Position numbers and translations under genes: made by a program. Under the pieces are notes generated by a model that was not told the DNA's origin, did not search any database, and was given only the letters and a program-made list of their open reading frames with translations. A DNA stretch of 43,321 bases from a virus. The DNA lies in the IMG/VR virus record IMGVR_UViG_3300009177_000016, positions 1 through 43,321 of that record; one strand, written 5' to 3'. Shown here piece by piece: positions 7,799-15,730 of this stretch; position 1 is the first letter of the stretch, and each line of letters starts with the position of its first letter.

Positions 7799-9576
7799 TG
7801 GCCGATACCGACCGCATCAAGCGCAACCTCTCCAAGATGATCGGCCAAGGCGCGCCTGAGGCCGATCTGAATTCGTACCTGAAGACGGAGGGCTTCAACT
7901 CGCCCGACGAATGGCGTTCGGCTGTCACGGCCCCAACGGAAACTGAGGGCCAGCAAGACTACGTGCCGCAGGGCTACACAGGGGGCGAGAAGGCGGCTCG
8001 CGTCGTCGGACAGGCCGCGACCGGCTTTAACGATGCCGTCGCCAATACCGTGGGTGCACCGGTGGATGCCGCTGCATGGGCGCTCCGGCAGGCTGGCGTC
8101 TCGGCAAACAATCCCGTTGGCGGATCTGCCAGCATCAAGCGCGGCATAGACTATGTCGCTACTCTCCCGGGCCGCGTCGGCGATGCCGTATCGCAAGGTT
8201 CATTCGCGCCACTGACCGATGATCGCATGTCGCGCTTCAATGCCATCGGCACAACCGAGAAATTCGCCCATGGCGCGGGTGAAGGTGTTGGCAACGCTCT
8301 GTCGATCGCTGTCCCGGCCGCTGCCATTGCCAACACGGCGCGCGCCGGCACTGTGACGCAAGGGGTCGCCAATGCGCTCGCAACACAGCCGGTAACGCAG
8401 GCCGTTTCCGGGGCTGTTGGCGGCGGAGTGGGCGAGGCGACCGATAATCCGTGGCTCGGGCTCGCTGCCGGCGCGGCGGTCCCGGTTGCCGCTGCCGCTG
8501 CCCGTGGCGTCATCTCGCCCCTGACCCAGCGCCTGACGCCGCAAGAACAACGTCTCGTACAGGTGGCGGACGCAGAGGGAATTCCGCTCACGCCGGGACA
8601 GCGCACTGGAAGTAAAGGCGCGCAGGTTGTCGAGAGTGTTTTCGCGAACACGCTCGGCGCTTCTGGCCCGATGCAAAACACCTTGCGCAACCAGCGTGAG
8701 CAGTTCAATCGCGCCGCGCTCGAGCGAGCCGGTGTCACGGCGACCGATGCGTCGCCCGACACGATAAACCGAGCGTTCCGCACGGCCGGCCAGACATTCG
8801 ATGATCTTGCGAATCGCACCACACTGAGCGTCGATCGGCAGTTCGTGAATGACGTGCGGCAGGTTGAAAGCGAATACGGACGCCGGCTGCCGACCGATGT
8901 TGCGCCAGTCTTCCAGTCGTACATGAACGACCTTGAGCCGGCGTTGTCGGCCGCAACTACCGGCCAAAACCCACAGATCGCGGGCGATATCTACGCTCGT
9001 ATCCGGTCCGGTATTGGCCGACGTATCCGGACGGCATCTGGGCGCCCAGACCTGCAGGAAGCCTTGGGCGGCCTACAGACGGCGCTCGACGATGCTGTGG
9101 AGCGCAGCACCTCCGGCCCCTTGCGGCAGGAGTGGCAGGACGCGCGCCGCCAGTACCAGGCTCTGATGACGATCGACAAGGCGATGCGGGGCGGCACGCA
9201 GGGCGATCGCGCGGCAGCGAACATTCCATTCAACGCGCTCCGGCAGGCCACGGTGCAAGGTGATCGCGCCGGTTTCTCTCGCGGTCGCGGGCAGATGAAC
9301 GAGCTTGCCCGCGTGGGCGACTTCATCGCCGATCGCATTCCGAATTCCGGCACGGCGTCGCGGCAGATGGTGCTCAACCCGCTGGAGTGGCCCGGTCTGA
9401 TCGGCGGTGGAATCGCTTCGCGCGCCTACAATACCGGTGTTGGGCAGCGCTACCTCACAAATCAGCTCGCCGGCCAAACCGACTTCCGAGGCCTATATAC
9501 CGGCCAACTCGCTCGGCAGGGCCGCGAAGAAATCGAAGGCGGCCAAAATGCACTGAGTCGACGAGGCGGACGGTGA
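7798..9576 (+). CDS. Large ejection (internal virion) protein, P22 gp16-like position
   Basis: It encodes 592 residues from ATG 7798, which overlaps the preceding stop as TGATG; a GTG three bases earlier is an alternative. The N-terminus is charged and helical; residues about 60-240 are Ala/Gly-rich and amphipathic, as in proteins that insert in membranes during ejection; the rest is helical and Arg/Gln-rich. Length and place after two other ejection-type genes fit P22 gp16 or gp20. No enzymatic motif is seen. Confidence 0.65.
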   Translation: MADTDRIKRNLSKMIGQGAPEADLNSYLKTEGFNSPDEWRSAVTAPTETEGQQDYVPQGYTGGEKAARVVGQAATGFNDAVANTVGAPVDAAAWALRQAGVSANNPVGGSASIKRGIDYVATLPGRVGDAVSQGSFAPLTDDRMSRFNAIGTTEKFAHGAGEGVGNALSIAVPAAAIANTARAGTVTQGVANALATQPVTQAVSGAVGGGVGEATDNPWLGLAAGAAVPVAAAAARGVISPLTQRLTPQEQRLVQVADAEGIPLTPGQRTGSKGAQVVESVFANTLGASGPMQNTLRNQREQFNRAALERAGVTATDASPDTINRAFRTAGQTFDDLANRTTLSVDRQFVNDVRQVESEYGRRLPTDVAPVFQSYMNDLEPALSAATTGQNPQIAGDIYARIRSGIGRRIRTASGRPDLQEALGGLQTALDDAVERSTSGPLRQEWQDARRQYQALMTIDKAMRGGTQGDRAAANIPFNALRQATVQGDRAGFSRGRGQMNELARVGDFIADRIPNSGTASRQMVLNPLEWPGLIGGGIASRAYNTGVGQRYLTNQLAGQTDFRGLYTGQLARQGREEIEGGQNALSRRGGR

Positions 9577-9721
9577 TGACCGTGAACATCCACGCCGCCC
9601 CAAATCCGACGATCAGGATGCATAGCAACCACGATTGCCCCGTGGGGAGGGGATCTTTCGCCTGCCATCGGTCGAAGGCGAACGCCGCGGCGATCGACAC
9701 CGCGCACTGCAAATACCGCAT
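9455..9721 (-). CDS. Possible small membrane protein, minus strand
   Basis: An 88-residue reading frame largely fills the unusual 159-base gap between two late genes and runs back over the 3' end of the ejection gene. The N-terminal part has two hydrophobic segments, including WLLCILIVGFGAAWMFTVI; the C-terminal third is Arg-rich and reads antisense to the ejection gene. No good Shine-Dalgarno site precedes ATG 9721. It may be a second moron-type gene, or chance. Confidence 0.35.
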   Translation of the reverse strand: MRYLQCAVSIAAAFAFDRWQAKDPLPTGQSWLLCILIVGFGAAWMFTVITVRLVDSVHFGRLRFLRGPAERVGRYIGLGSRFGRRADL

Positions 9722-9735
9722 GGGGACAGCATAGC

Positions 9736-10569
9736 ATGGCCACGCTCTACAAGCCCATGGACGTGCAGGTAGACGGTGACGGCATCTCTATGGCCGGCGC
9801 CAAGCTCTATTTCTACCAGACTGGCACAAGCACGCCGCAGGACACCTATTCGCAATCGGACCTCGACCCGAGCCACGTCAATCCGAACCCCGTGCTGGCC
9901 GATGGCGATGGCCTATGGCCGCCGATCTACATGGGATCGACCGACTACAAGGCGATCCTGAAAACGGCTGATGACGTGACGGTGCAGACGATTGATCCAG
10001 TGTTGGTCAATCCGCAAGCCACGTCTCTTTCCCTCCAACTCGACGCCGCGTTCGGTTCGACGCAGTTCAGTCTCCTGCAGCGCGGCGCCTCAGTATGGCA
10101 GGCCGTGACGCTCAAGGCAGTCCTCGACAACAAGTTCGGCACGACACAGGGCCAAATACTCTACCGCGGGGCGGCGGACTGGGCAGTCCTGGCACCTCCT
10201 GCGGCCTCTGCATTGAGCGACCTTCGGATTGCAGGCGCGGCCGCAAATCCGACGTGGACGCGACGCGCGTACCTCTACGCGACCATCGCGGCCGGCGTCG
10301 TGACGATCCTCAAGAGCGCGGGCTTGAGCATAGCCAGGACCGGCAATGGCAAGTTCACCGGCACCATCAACCCAGTGATGCCGGACGCCTTCTACCGCAT
10401 CGCAGCCACGTCATCGGCCACATTGAGCGGTGGTGCGGGGCAGGGCGAGTGGGTGTCGGAAGACACGGCAGCGGGCGCGCGCACGACCTCGACATTCTTC
10501 CTCGAGGTTCGCGGCGACAACATCGGCGTGCAGGACCCGGACGCCATCAGCATCGAAGTGTTCGGCTAG
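9736..10569 (+). CDS. Tail fibre/tailspike N-terminal-type protein
   Basis: The 277-residue protein opens with the widespread phage tail-fibre block recognisable by AGAKLYFYQTGTSTPQDTY, a Asn-Pro-Val-Leu-Ala-Asp-Gly-Asp-Gly stretch and YKAILKTADDVTVQ. This block attaches the fibre to the virion. The remainder is beta-rich and ends like a receptor-binding or trimerisation region. It opens a group of four adhesin-type genes. Confidence 0.8.
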   Translation: MATLYKPMDVQVDGDGISMAGAKLYFYQTGTSTPQDTYSQSDLDPSHVNPNPVLADGDGLWPPIYMGSTDYKAILKTADDVTVQTIDPVLVNPQATSLSLQLDAAFGSTQFSLLQRGASVWQAVTLKAVLDNKFGTTQGQILYRGAADWAVLAPPAASALSDLRIAGAAANPTWTRRAYLYATIAAGVVTILKSAGLSIARTGNGKFTGTINPVMPDAFYRIAATSSATLSGGAGQGEWVSEDTAAGARTTSTFFLEVRGDNIGVQDPDAISIEVFG

Positions 10570-10578
10570 GAGAAGACC

Positions 10579-10962
10579 ATGGCACAGCCGGTTGAAATCG
10601 CTCTCGGCACCAACGCTGCGGACCCAAATACGGTTGGGGCCGGCGCGGCAATCCCAGTCACGCAGAGGGCATCGGTCGGCGGCGGCATCACATGGGGCGC
10701 ACCTCAGCCTATCGCCATGACGGGAGTGTCCAAGCCGTTTATTCCCGCCAACGCGGCGCGCAAGGCGGTCATGTACTGGAATCCCGCCGCCAACGCCCCA
10801 GCGTCCTACGATCTGTCCGGTGGCGTGGTCACGCTGGCTGGAGGCATCCCTCTGATCCCCGGCGCGGCTCCTACCGTTCTGACCGGCGCCGATTGCCCCG
10901 TGACGGCCATTACGGCCATCGGGACCAACACACAGAATCTCTACTACGTCGAGGGGACCTGA
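10579..10962 (+). CDS. Hypothetical tail/adhesin-associated protein, 127 aa
   Basis: The gene has an AGGAG Shine-Dalgarno site directly before its start and lies between two fibre genes. The protein is rich in Ala, Gly, Pro and Thr and predicted beta-type, with no signal or membrane segment. It is probably a fibre subunit or fibre chaperone by position. No family is recognised. Confidence 0.65.
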   Translation: MAQPVEIALGTNAADPNTVGAGAAIPVTQRASVGGGITWGAPQPIAMTGVSKPFIPANAARKAVMYWNPAANAPASYDLSGGVVTLAGGIPLIPGAAPTVLTGADCPVTAITAIGTNTQNLYYVEGT

Positions 10963-10964
10963 AC

Positions 10965-11744
10965 ATGGGTATCCAGTTTGGCGCTCCTCCCGTCCTTCGG
11001 CGCGCAACGGTATTCACGGCGAGTGGGACCTATACCCCCGTCAGCTCGCTCATCTGGGTAACCGCAGTTGAGGGTGGCTGCGGTGGCGGCGGGGGCGGTG
11101 CAACCACCGGTGCCGGCGGCGGCGGTGGCGCGGGCGGCATCGGCATCAAGCAGCAGCCCATGTACGTGACGCCCGGTGTGGCCCTGACGGTCACGGTGGG
11201 CGCTGGCGGCGCAGCCGGCGCGATTGCTGGCTTGGGCGGCAATGGCGGCGTCAGCAGCGTCACGGGCGGCGTTGCCGGCGATGTCGTTACCCCTGCGAGC
11301 GGTTCGTCCGCCCGAGGCAACAACGGTGGCGCAGCCAACGGCGGCAATGGCGGCACTAGTCAATCCAGCATCGGCCCTGTGGTTGCCGCATCAACCGGAG
11401 CAACCGGCGGCGCGGCCGCGGGATCAGCCGGCGGATACATCCAGGCAACTGGCAATTTCTACAGCGGTGGCGCGGGCGGCGCTGGTGCTGGGACTGGCTC
11501 AGGCGGTGGCGGCGGTAGCCGTCCCTTCATGAGCGCTAGCGGCGCGGCGCTTTCCGGTGGCGCCAATATCGGCGGCGGCGCCGGCGGTTGTTCGATCATG
11601 GGCCTCGGCGGCGTGGGCGGTGCGACGGGCGCCACCGGGATTGCCGCCGCGGCAAACTCGGGCGGCGGCGGCGGCGGCGGGGGCCAGAACAATACCGGCG
11701 GCGCGGGCGGTTCCGGCATCGTCATTATCGAAGAGGGCATGTAA
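10965..11744 (+). CDS. Glycine-rich tail fibre protein
   Basis: The 259-residue protein begins with the TVFTASGTYTPVSSLIWVTA pattern found at the start of many phage glycine-rich fibre domains, followed by about 200 residues with dense Gly runs. Such domains fold as polyglycine II-type bundles in phage adhesins such as S16 gp38, the likely structural parallel. ATG 10965 gives the complete domain. The stop overlaps the next start (TAATG). Confidence 0.75.
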   Translation: MGIQFGAPPVLRRATVFTASGTYTPVSSLIWVTAVEGGCGGGGGGATTGAGGGGGAGGIGIKQQPMYVTPGVALTVTVGAGGAAGAIAGLGGNGGVSSVTGGVAGDVVTPASGSSARGNNGGAANGGNGGTSQSSIGPVVAASTGATGGAAAGSAGGYIQATGNFYSGGAGGAGAGTGSGGGGGSRPFMSASGAALSGGANIGGGAGGCSIMGLGGVGGATGATGIAAAANSGGGGGGGGQNNTGGAGGSGIVIIEEGM

Positions 11745-13330
11745 TGCTCCGCTACCAGTCCCGTCGCGCCAATACTGCCGCGCGTAACCGACTGACCGAC
11801 AACCGGCAATACTACGTCGACACGGTCAACGGGCAGAACGGCAACAACGGCCGGAGCTGGGCGACCGCGAAAAAGGATCTGCAGGTCGCGATCGACTACG
11901 TGAAGGACAACGTCGACCTGGCCGGCTTCCGCCCGACATTCAACTTCAAGGGCGTGCAGACGAGCATCGTAAGCGTTTCTGGTAGCTGGGTGGGGGAAGG
12001 CGAAGCACCGTCGATCGAGATCATAGGCGATGTTGCCACTCCGGCAAATGCCATCATCCGCACGACCAGCACCGACGCCTTCAGGCTGTACCAGAGCACC
12101 GCCCGGCTGTGGGGCGTGCAGGTCGAGACGCTGGTCAGCAACGGCTCTTCGCTCCGGATCTACGATCACTCGAGCCTATACATCGGCTGGATCAACCTCG
12201 GTGTCTGCGCCAAGGAGCAGTTCGAGGTCCATGGCTTCTCGTGGGTTGTCACCGAGGGACCCGTCACCATTTCCGGCGACGCGACGGCCTCATGCCTGCA
12301 CGTGACCGAGATGTCGCGAGTGACGTTCGAAGACAACAACTTCAACCTGGTCAATAATCCGAAGTTCGGCACCTACATGATCGGCATCAACAGCGCCATG
12401 GTGTCGTTCGGCCGGTCGACGATCACGGGTGATGTCGGTGGCGATATCGGCCATCCCTCTCGCATCTTCGCCCACATCTCCGGCACGCTGAACCTATCGT
12501 CCGCAACGGGGGCCGAAGGGTTGTTCGCTGGCGTCTTGCCCATCGTGATCGAGACGGGCGGCAGAATCGTCTACGAGCCGCCGCAAAACACCTTCTGGTA
12601 TCGCAACGACGCCGAGAGCGACAACACGGACGGCTACGCGAACGGCGTGACGCGCGCATTCCTGACGCCTGGTGCTGCCCTGGCGGCACTCGCCAAGCGT
12701 CCGCCCGATCAGGCCAATTCGCTCATCCCGACGATTCAGTTTGCGACCGGCTACACCGGCGGCATCAACCTGATCAACATTCCGGGAGTGGCCGAGGTCA
12801 TCCTTCTGGGTGACGAGGTCACACCCAGCAACATCCATATCAACTGCAACCCGGACTGCTTCCAGAGCGACGGCGTGCAGACGATCTACCACGTGCGCGG
12901 CTTCAAGATGACATCCGCAGCTGGCGCGTGCCTGAGCGCCATCAACGGCGGCAAGATCAAGTTCCAGAATTGCGAATTCGCCGGCGCGGCCACAGCGCAT
13001 ATCAATGTGGGCCGCACTTCCTCGATCTTCAGCACCGGTGTTTTCACCGTCACCGGCCCCTCGGCAAACTTCATTACTTGCATCGCCGGACAGACCTCGA
13101 TTACGCACACCTCGCAGTGGCTCAACAACTGGGCCTTCAGCGGTCAGGGCGTGAACACCGACGAGGTCGCTGGCGTGCGCTGGACCGCCACGAGAACCAT
13201 CACCGGCACCATCACGGGCAACCGCACGCTGATCAGGCGCAACAGCGTCCTCAACCTGAATGGGGCTCTCCAGAACACATTGCCGGGCAGCGTCGACGTA
13301 GCGGCGGCCAGCGGCGGCCTCATCATCTAG
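11744..13330 (+). CDS. Tailspike-like protein, probable beta-helix
   Basis: The 528-residue protein starts at ATG 11744, coupled to the previous gene. After a basic N-terminus it has repeated short beta strands with Asn, Gly, Val and Ile turns (for example GGKIKFQNCEFAG), as in right-handed beta-helix pectate-lyase-like tailspikes. It would bind and perhaps cut a surface polysaccharide. No catalytic residues can be assigned, so the enzymatic role is inference. Confidence 0.7.
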   Translation: MLRYQSRRANTAARNRLTDNRQYYVDTVNGQNGNNGRSWATAKKDLQVAIDYVKDNVDLAGFRPTFNFKGVQTSIVSVSGSWVGEGEAPSIEIIGDVATPANAIIRTTSTDAFRLYQSTARLWGVQVETLVSNGSSLRIYDHSSLYIGWINLGVCAKEQFEVHGFSWVVTEGPVTISGDATASCLHVTEMSRVTFEDNNFNLVNNPKFGTYMIGINSAMVSFGRSTITGDVGGDIGHPSRIFAHISGTLNLSSATGAEGLFAGVLPIVIETGGRIVYEPPQNTFWYRNDAESDNTDGYANGVTRAFLTPGAALAALAKRPPDQANSLIPTIQFATGYTGGINLINIPGVAEVILLGDEVTPSNIHINCNPDCFQSDGVQTIYHVRGFKMTSAAGACLSAINGGKIKFQNCEFAGAATAHINVGRTSSIFSTGVFTVTGPSANFITCIAGQTSITHTSQWLNNWAFSGQGVNTDEVAGVRWTATRTITGTITGNRTLIRRNSVLNLNGALQNTLPGSVDVAAASGGLII

Positions 13331-13338
13331 GAGCTGAT

Positions 13339-13680
13339 ATGGCCAAGATCACCCGTATTCACCGAACCAAGACCGACGACCGCTTCATCGAGACGGACGA
13401 CGGCGTGTCGCACCATCTGCCGGATGACGTGTGCCGCGTCACAGGGTGGTGGCCCGGCAACGGCCATATCGGCACGGAGTATCCGTTCATCGACGGCGAT
13501 GGGGACGTGGCGGCGAAGCTGCAGCCGATCGAGGCATTCAAGCTCGTGCCGTTCGGCGCCAACCGTCGCGCGGTATGGGAAGCCCTGTCAGCCGAAGAGA
13601 AAGGCCTGATGGCGCCCTACCTGTCGACCGACGAACTCGCCGAGTTCGCGGCATCTCCCGCGGCTCTTGTAGCGCCATGA
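13339..13680 (+). CDS. Hypothetical 113-aa protein downstream of tailspike
   Basis: An AGGAG site lies just before ATG 13339. The product is soluble, with RRAVWEALSAEEKGLMAPYLS near the C-terminus. It begins the stretch between adhesins and lysis genes, and its stop overlaps the next start (ATGA). It might be a tail fibre assembly factor; no family is recognised. Confidence 0.65.
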   Translation: MAKITRIHRTKTDDRFIETDDGVSHHLPDDVCRVTGWWPGNGHIGTEYPFIDGDGDVAAKLQPIEAFKLVPFGANRRAVWEALSAEEKGLMAPYLSTDELAEFAASPAALVAP

Positions 13681-14183
13681 ACCACGGGCATCACAACGAC
13701 GGAGAGCCATCACGGTTCGCCAAGGCAGTGACCAACGAGGGGTTCCTGTTCACGTCGCGCATCTGGATCATGCTGTTCAGCGCCGCCGCCGCCGTTCTCG
13801 GCTTCTTTGCTGTCACCATGCTCAACGACATTCGCGGCAGCATCGCCGACGTGCGCCGGGACGTGTCGTCTCTTGACCGTCGCTACAACGAAGACCGGGT
13901 GACGATGGCCGATCGCGTCGGCCGCGTCGAAGGCCAGGTGGGCGAGCTAAAGGGCAGCGTCGAGACCCATCGCGGTCGCCTGAACGACATCGACACGGAC
14001 CGCCGCGCGATGTGGCAGCGCCTGTTCGAGATGGGGCGTAGTCGGCCCAACCCTATTCTTTATTCAAAGATAGCGCGACCACCGAGAGCTTCTACAGCCG
14101 CATCGTCGCCCCGACGCTCGATTACATGGCCGCGAGCCCGACCATCGCAATCCCCGTCACGGCCAGCGCCCGCGTATTGGTGA
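13677..14183 (+). CDS. Membrane-anchored coiled-coil protein, frame break at 3' end
   Basis: The first 120 residues look genuine: a polar N-terminus, one membrane segment (IWIMLFSAAAAVLGFFAV) and a long heptad-rich coiled coil (about 60-118). From about position 14040 the frame gives Arg/Ser/Pro-rich sequence that looks out of frame, while the -1 frame continues with good lysozyme sequence. The true product may be a membrane-tethered coiled coil fused to the endolysin by a frameshift, or a holin-like protein ending near 14040 in the ancestral form. Confidence 0.6.
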   Translation: MNHGHHNDGEPSRFAKAVTNEGFLFTSRIWIMLFSAAAAVLGFFAVTMLNDIRGSIADVRRDVSSLDRRYNEDRVTMADRVGRVEGQVGELKGSVETHRGRLNDIDTDRRAMWQRLFEMGRSRPNPILYSKIARPPRASTAASSPRRSITWPRARPSQSPSRPAPAYW

Positions 14184-14605
14184 CGACAATCGCTGGGCAG
14201 GAAGGCCTGTGGAAGCATCGCCGGCAGATCGGCATCAGCGAGTATTACCCGCAGAAGGTCGGCGCACGCAGCTACTGGCAGTTCGAGAGCACATGGGGCG
14301 GCCCGGTGGCGCTTAACGACATTCTGCAGAAGACTCCCCATCAAATTGCGGCGGTATGTTCCTACCTCGACATCCAGTGCGACGCGCATTCGCTGTACGA
14401 AGCCTGCGCGTGGAATGACATGCTCGCGTGCGCGATGGCGCGTCTGGCGTTGTGGAGTGATCCAGCGCCGCTCCCAGACTACTGGGACAAGGGCGCGGGC
14501 TGGCAATATTACGTGCGCAATTGGAAACCAGGCGCACCCCATCCCGAGAGCTGGTCCGGTCTCCACGATCAGGCCATGGCCGCAGCCGGCCTTCCCCCGA
14601 AATAG
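14126..14605 (+). CDS. Endolysin, lysozyme/transglycosylase-fold
   Basis: The protein has TIAGQEGLWKHRRQIG, whose Glu is placed as the catalytic acid of SLT/lysozyme-like enzymes, then SYWQFESTWGG, as in this fold. The first ATG (14126) gives 159 residues, but in-frame codons upstream to 14042 (just after a TAG) read as credible protein (YSLFKDSATTESFYSRIV) and contain no ATG, GTG or TTG. The gene is therefore either shortened, started unusually, or read through a -1 shift from the coiled-coil gene. It lies in the lysis region. Confidence 0.7.
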   Translation: MAASPTIAIPVTASARVLVTTIAGQEGLWKHRRQIGISEYYPQKVGARSYWQFESTWGGPVALNDILQKTPHQIAAVCSYLDIQCDAHSLYEACAWNDMLACAMARLALWSDPAPLPDYWDKGAGWQYYVRNWKPGAPHPESWSGLHDQAMAAAGLPPK

Positions 14606-14614
14606 GAGCACAGC

Positions 14615-14818
14615 ATGACAGAGAAGCAGATCAAACACATGGTAGACGCCTTTCTTTCATGGCGCCTTCCCGCGTCATTCAACCCAGACGGCGGCATAAG
14701 CGTAAAGCGCCCCAATTACTCGCCCAACGTCGAGTGGACGCCCACTGGCACGAATCTTTTCGACGCGACACAAGCCGAAGAGATGGTGCGCCACATGTTG
14801 AATGGCCTGCCGCAATGA
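14615..14818 (+). CDS. Hypothetical 67-aa lysis-region protein
   Basis: The gene has a clear AGGAG site before its ATG. It resembles a short conserved phage protein recognised by the pattern IKHMVDAFLSWRLPASFNPD and TNLFDATQAEEMVRHML. Its function is not established. It is coupled (ATGA) to the holin-like gene and so probably belongs to the lysis cassette. Confidence 0.75.
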   Translation: MTEKQIKHMVDAFLSWRLPASFNPDGGISVKRPNYSPNVEWTPTGTNLFDATQAEEMVRHMLNGLPQ

Positions 14819-15057
14819 ACACCGAGAACATCGGCCGCGTCGCGATCAGCGTCCTCGTGGTCATGGCATTCATGGCGTACGTGGGCGCCATCCTGAAAGT
14901 GCCGATTCCTGGCGACATGCGCGACGTGGTGAACACCGCCGGCGGCATCCTTGGAGGCGCCTTCGTCGGCGTCGTCAACTACTGGATCGGCAGCTCGAGC
15001 GGCTCGAGTGCCAAAGACAAGACGATCACCACCCTCTCCAACAACAAGGTGCCCTGA
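14815..15057 (+). CDS. Holin-like small membrane protein
   Basis: The 80-residue protein has a strongly hydrophobic segment at about 8-28 (VAISVLVVMAFMAYVGAIL) and a second at about 42-60, followed by a Ser/Lys/Asp-rich polar tail. Two membrane segments and a charged C-terminus next to an endolysin gene are typical of class II-like holins. The start overlaps the preceding stop. The function is inferred from topology and context. Confidence 0.6.
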   Translation: MNTENIGRVAISVLVVMAFMAYVGAILKVPIPGDMRDVVNTAGGILGGAFVGVVNYWIGSSSGSSAKDKTITTLSNNKVP

Positions 15058-15058
15058 C

Positions 15059-15445
15059 ATGCGTGAATATCTAGCCATCATCGGAATGCTCGCCCTAGGG
15101 GCCTGCAGTGCCGCTCAGACCACGACGGCGACGCTCGACACGGACAAGGCCGCCGCGACGGTCTACGCCACCAAGACGGGCTATGCGGCTGTCTTGACGG
15201 TCGCCGTGGCCTACAACGAACTCCCGCGCTGCGGTCAGCCCACGTCGCCGAAGCTATGTTCGGATGTCGCCGTGGTCACCCAGTTGCGCCGCGCCGATGC
15301 CGCAGCAAGCGCCACGATCAACGCGGCCGAAAGTGCCGTTCGCACCATGGGCTCGCAGCCCACTGTCATCAATGCCGCCGTCATTTCCGCCGCCGATGCG
15401 CTGAAGGCGTACCAGGCAATCGTCAACACCTATGGGATCAAGTAA
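15059..15445 (+). CDS. Lipoprotein of the lysis cassette
   Basis: The 128-residue product has a signal sequence with lipobox-like LGACSA (acylated Cys near residue 16) and a helical, Ala-rich mature domain. A small outer-membrane lipoprotein right after holin and endolysin genes could be a spanin (u-spanin or o-spanin), but no C-terminal membrane segment or Pro-rich region settles the type. It is followed closely by another small helical protein. Confidence 0.6.
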   Translation: MREYLAIIGMLALGACSAAQTTTATLDTDKAAATVYATKTGYAAVLTVAVAYNELPRCGQPTSPKLCSDVAVVTQLRRADAAASATINAAESAVRTMGSQPTVINAAVISAADALKAYQAIVNTYGIK

Positions 15446-15446
15446 C

Positions 15447-15647
15447 ATGGCCGCCATTGTCCCCCTGATCGCCGAGATCCTTGCCAATATCCCGGCCATG
15501 ATCGCCGCCGGCATCTCGGTTGCCGACCTGCTGTCCAAGGCTAGAATTGCGGTCGATTCGAACCGTGCTCCCGGCGATGCCGAATGGGATGTGCTCGATG
15601 CTGAGGTATCCGCCCTGCAGGCGAGGCTTAACGCCGATCCGGCCTGA
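15447..15647 (+). CDS. Hypothetical 66-aa amphipathic protein
   Basis: The N-terminal half (IVPLIAEILANIPAMIAAGI) is hydrophobic or amphipathic; the C-terminal half is an acidic helix with a heptad pattern. ATG 15447 is chosen because it follows the previous stop; an upstream in-frame ATG at 15432 lies inside the lipoprotein gene. It is probably lysis-related by position, perhaps a holin or antiholin partner. Confidence 0.55.
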   Translation: MAAIVPLIAEILANIPAMIAAGISVADLLSKARIAVDSNRAPGDAEWDVLDAEVSALQARLNADPA

Positions 15648-15653
15648 CGCCAA

Positions 15654-15681
15654 ATCAGGCGCGCATGGTCCTGAAGTAACG
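15654..15681. repeat. Repeat R1 (ATCAGGCGCGC element)
   Basis: Directly after a late gene, the sequence ATCAGGCGCGC then GAAGTAACG recurs in near-identical form at 16433-16460 (R2), also just after a stop codon; a diverged copy lies at 16583 (R3). A short stem GCAAC/GTTGC follows R1 but has no T-tract. Confidence 0.5.
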
Positions 15682-15730
15682 CAACGGCGGGTTGCCAGAG
15701 TGCCAAAATTGGGACACAATTGCGTCCCGT

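Noticed and set aside
10411-11007. Long minus-strand frame opposite fibre genes
   Set aside because: It crosses two coding genes, has shadow composition and no ribosome site.
11588-11743. Upstream extension of the tailspike frame
   Set aside because: It lies antiphase to the glycine-rich fibre gene, and the ATG at 11744 couples to the previous stop.
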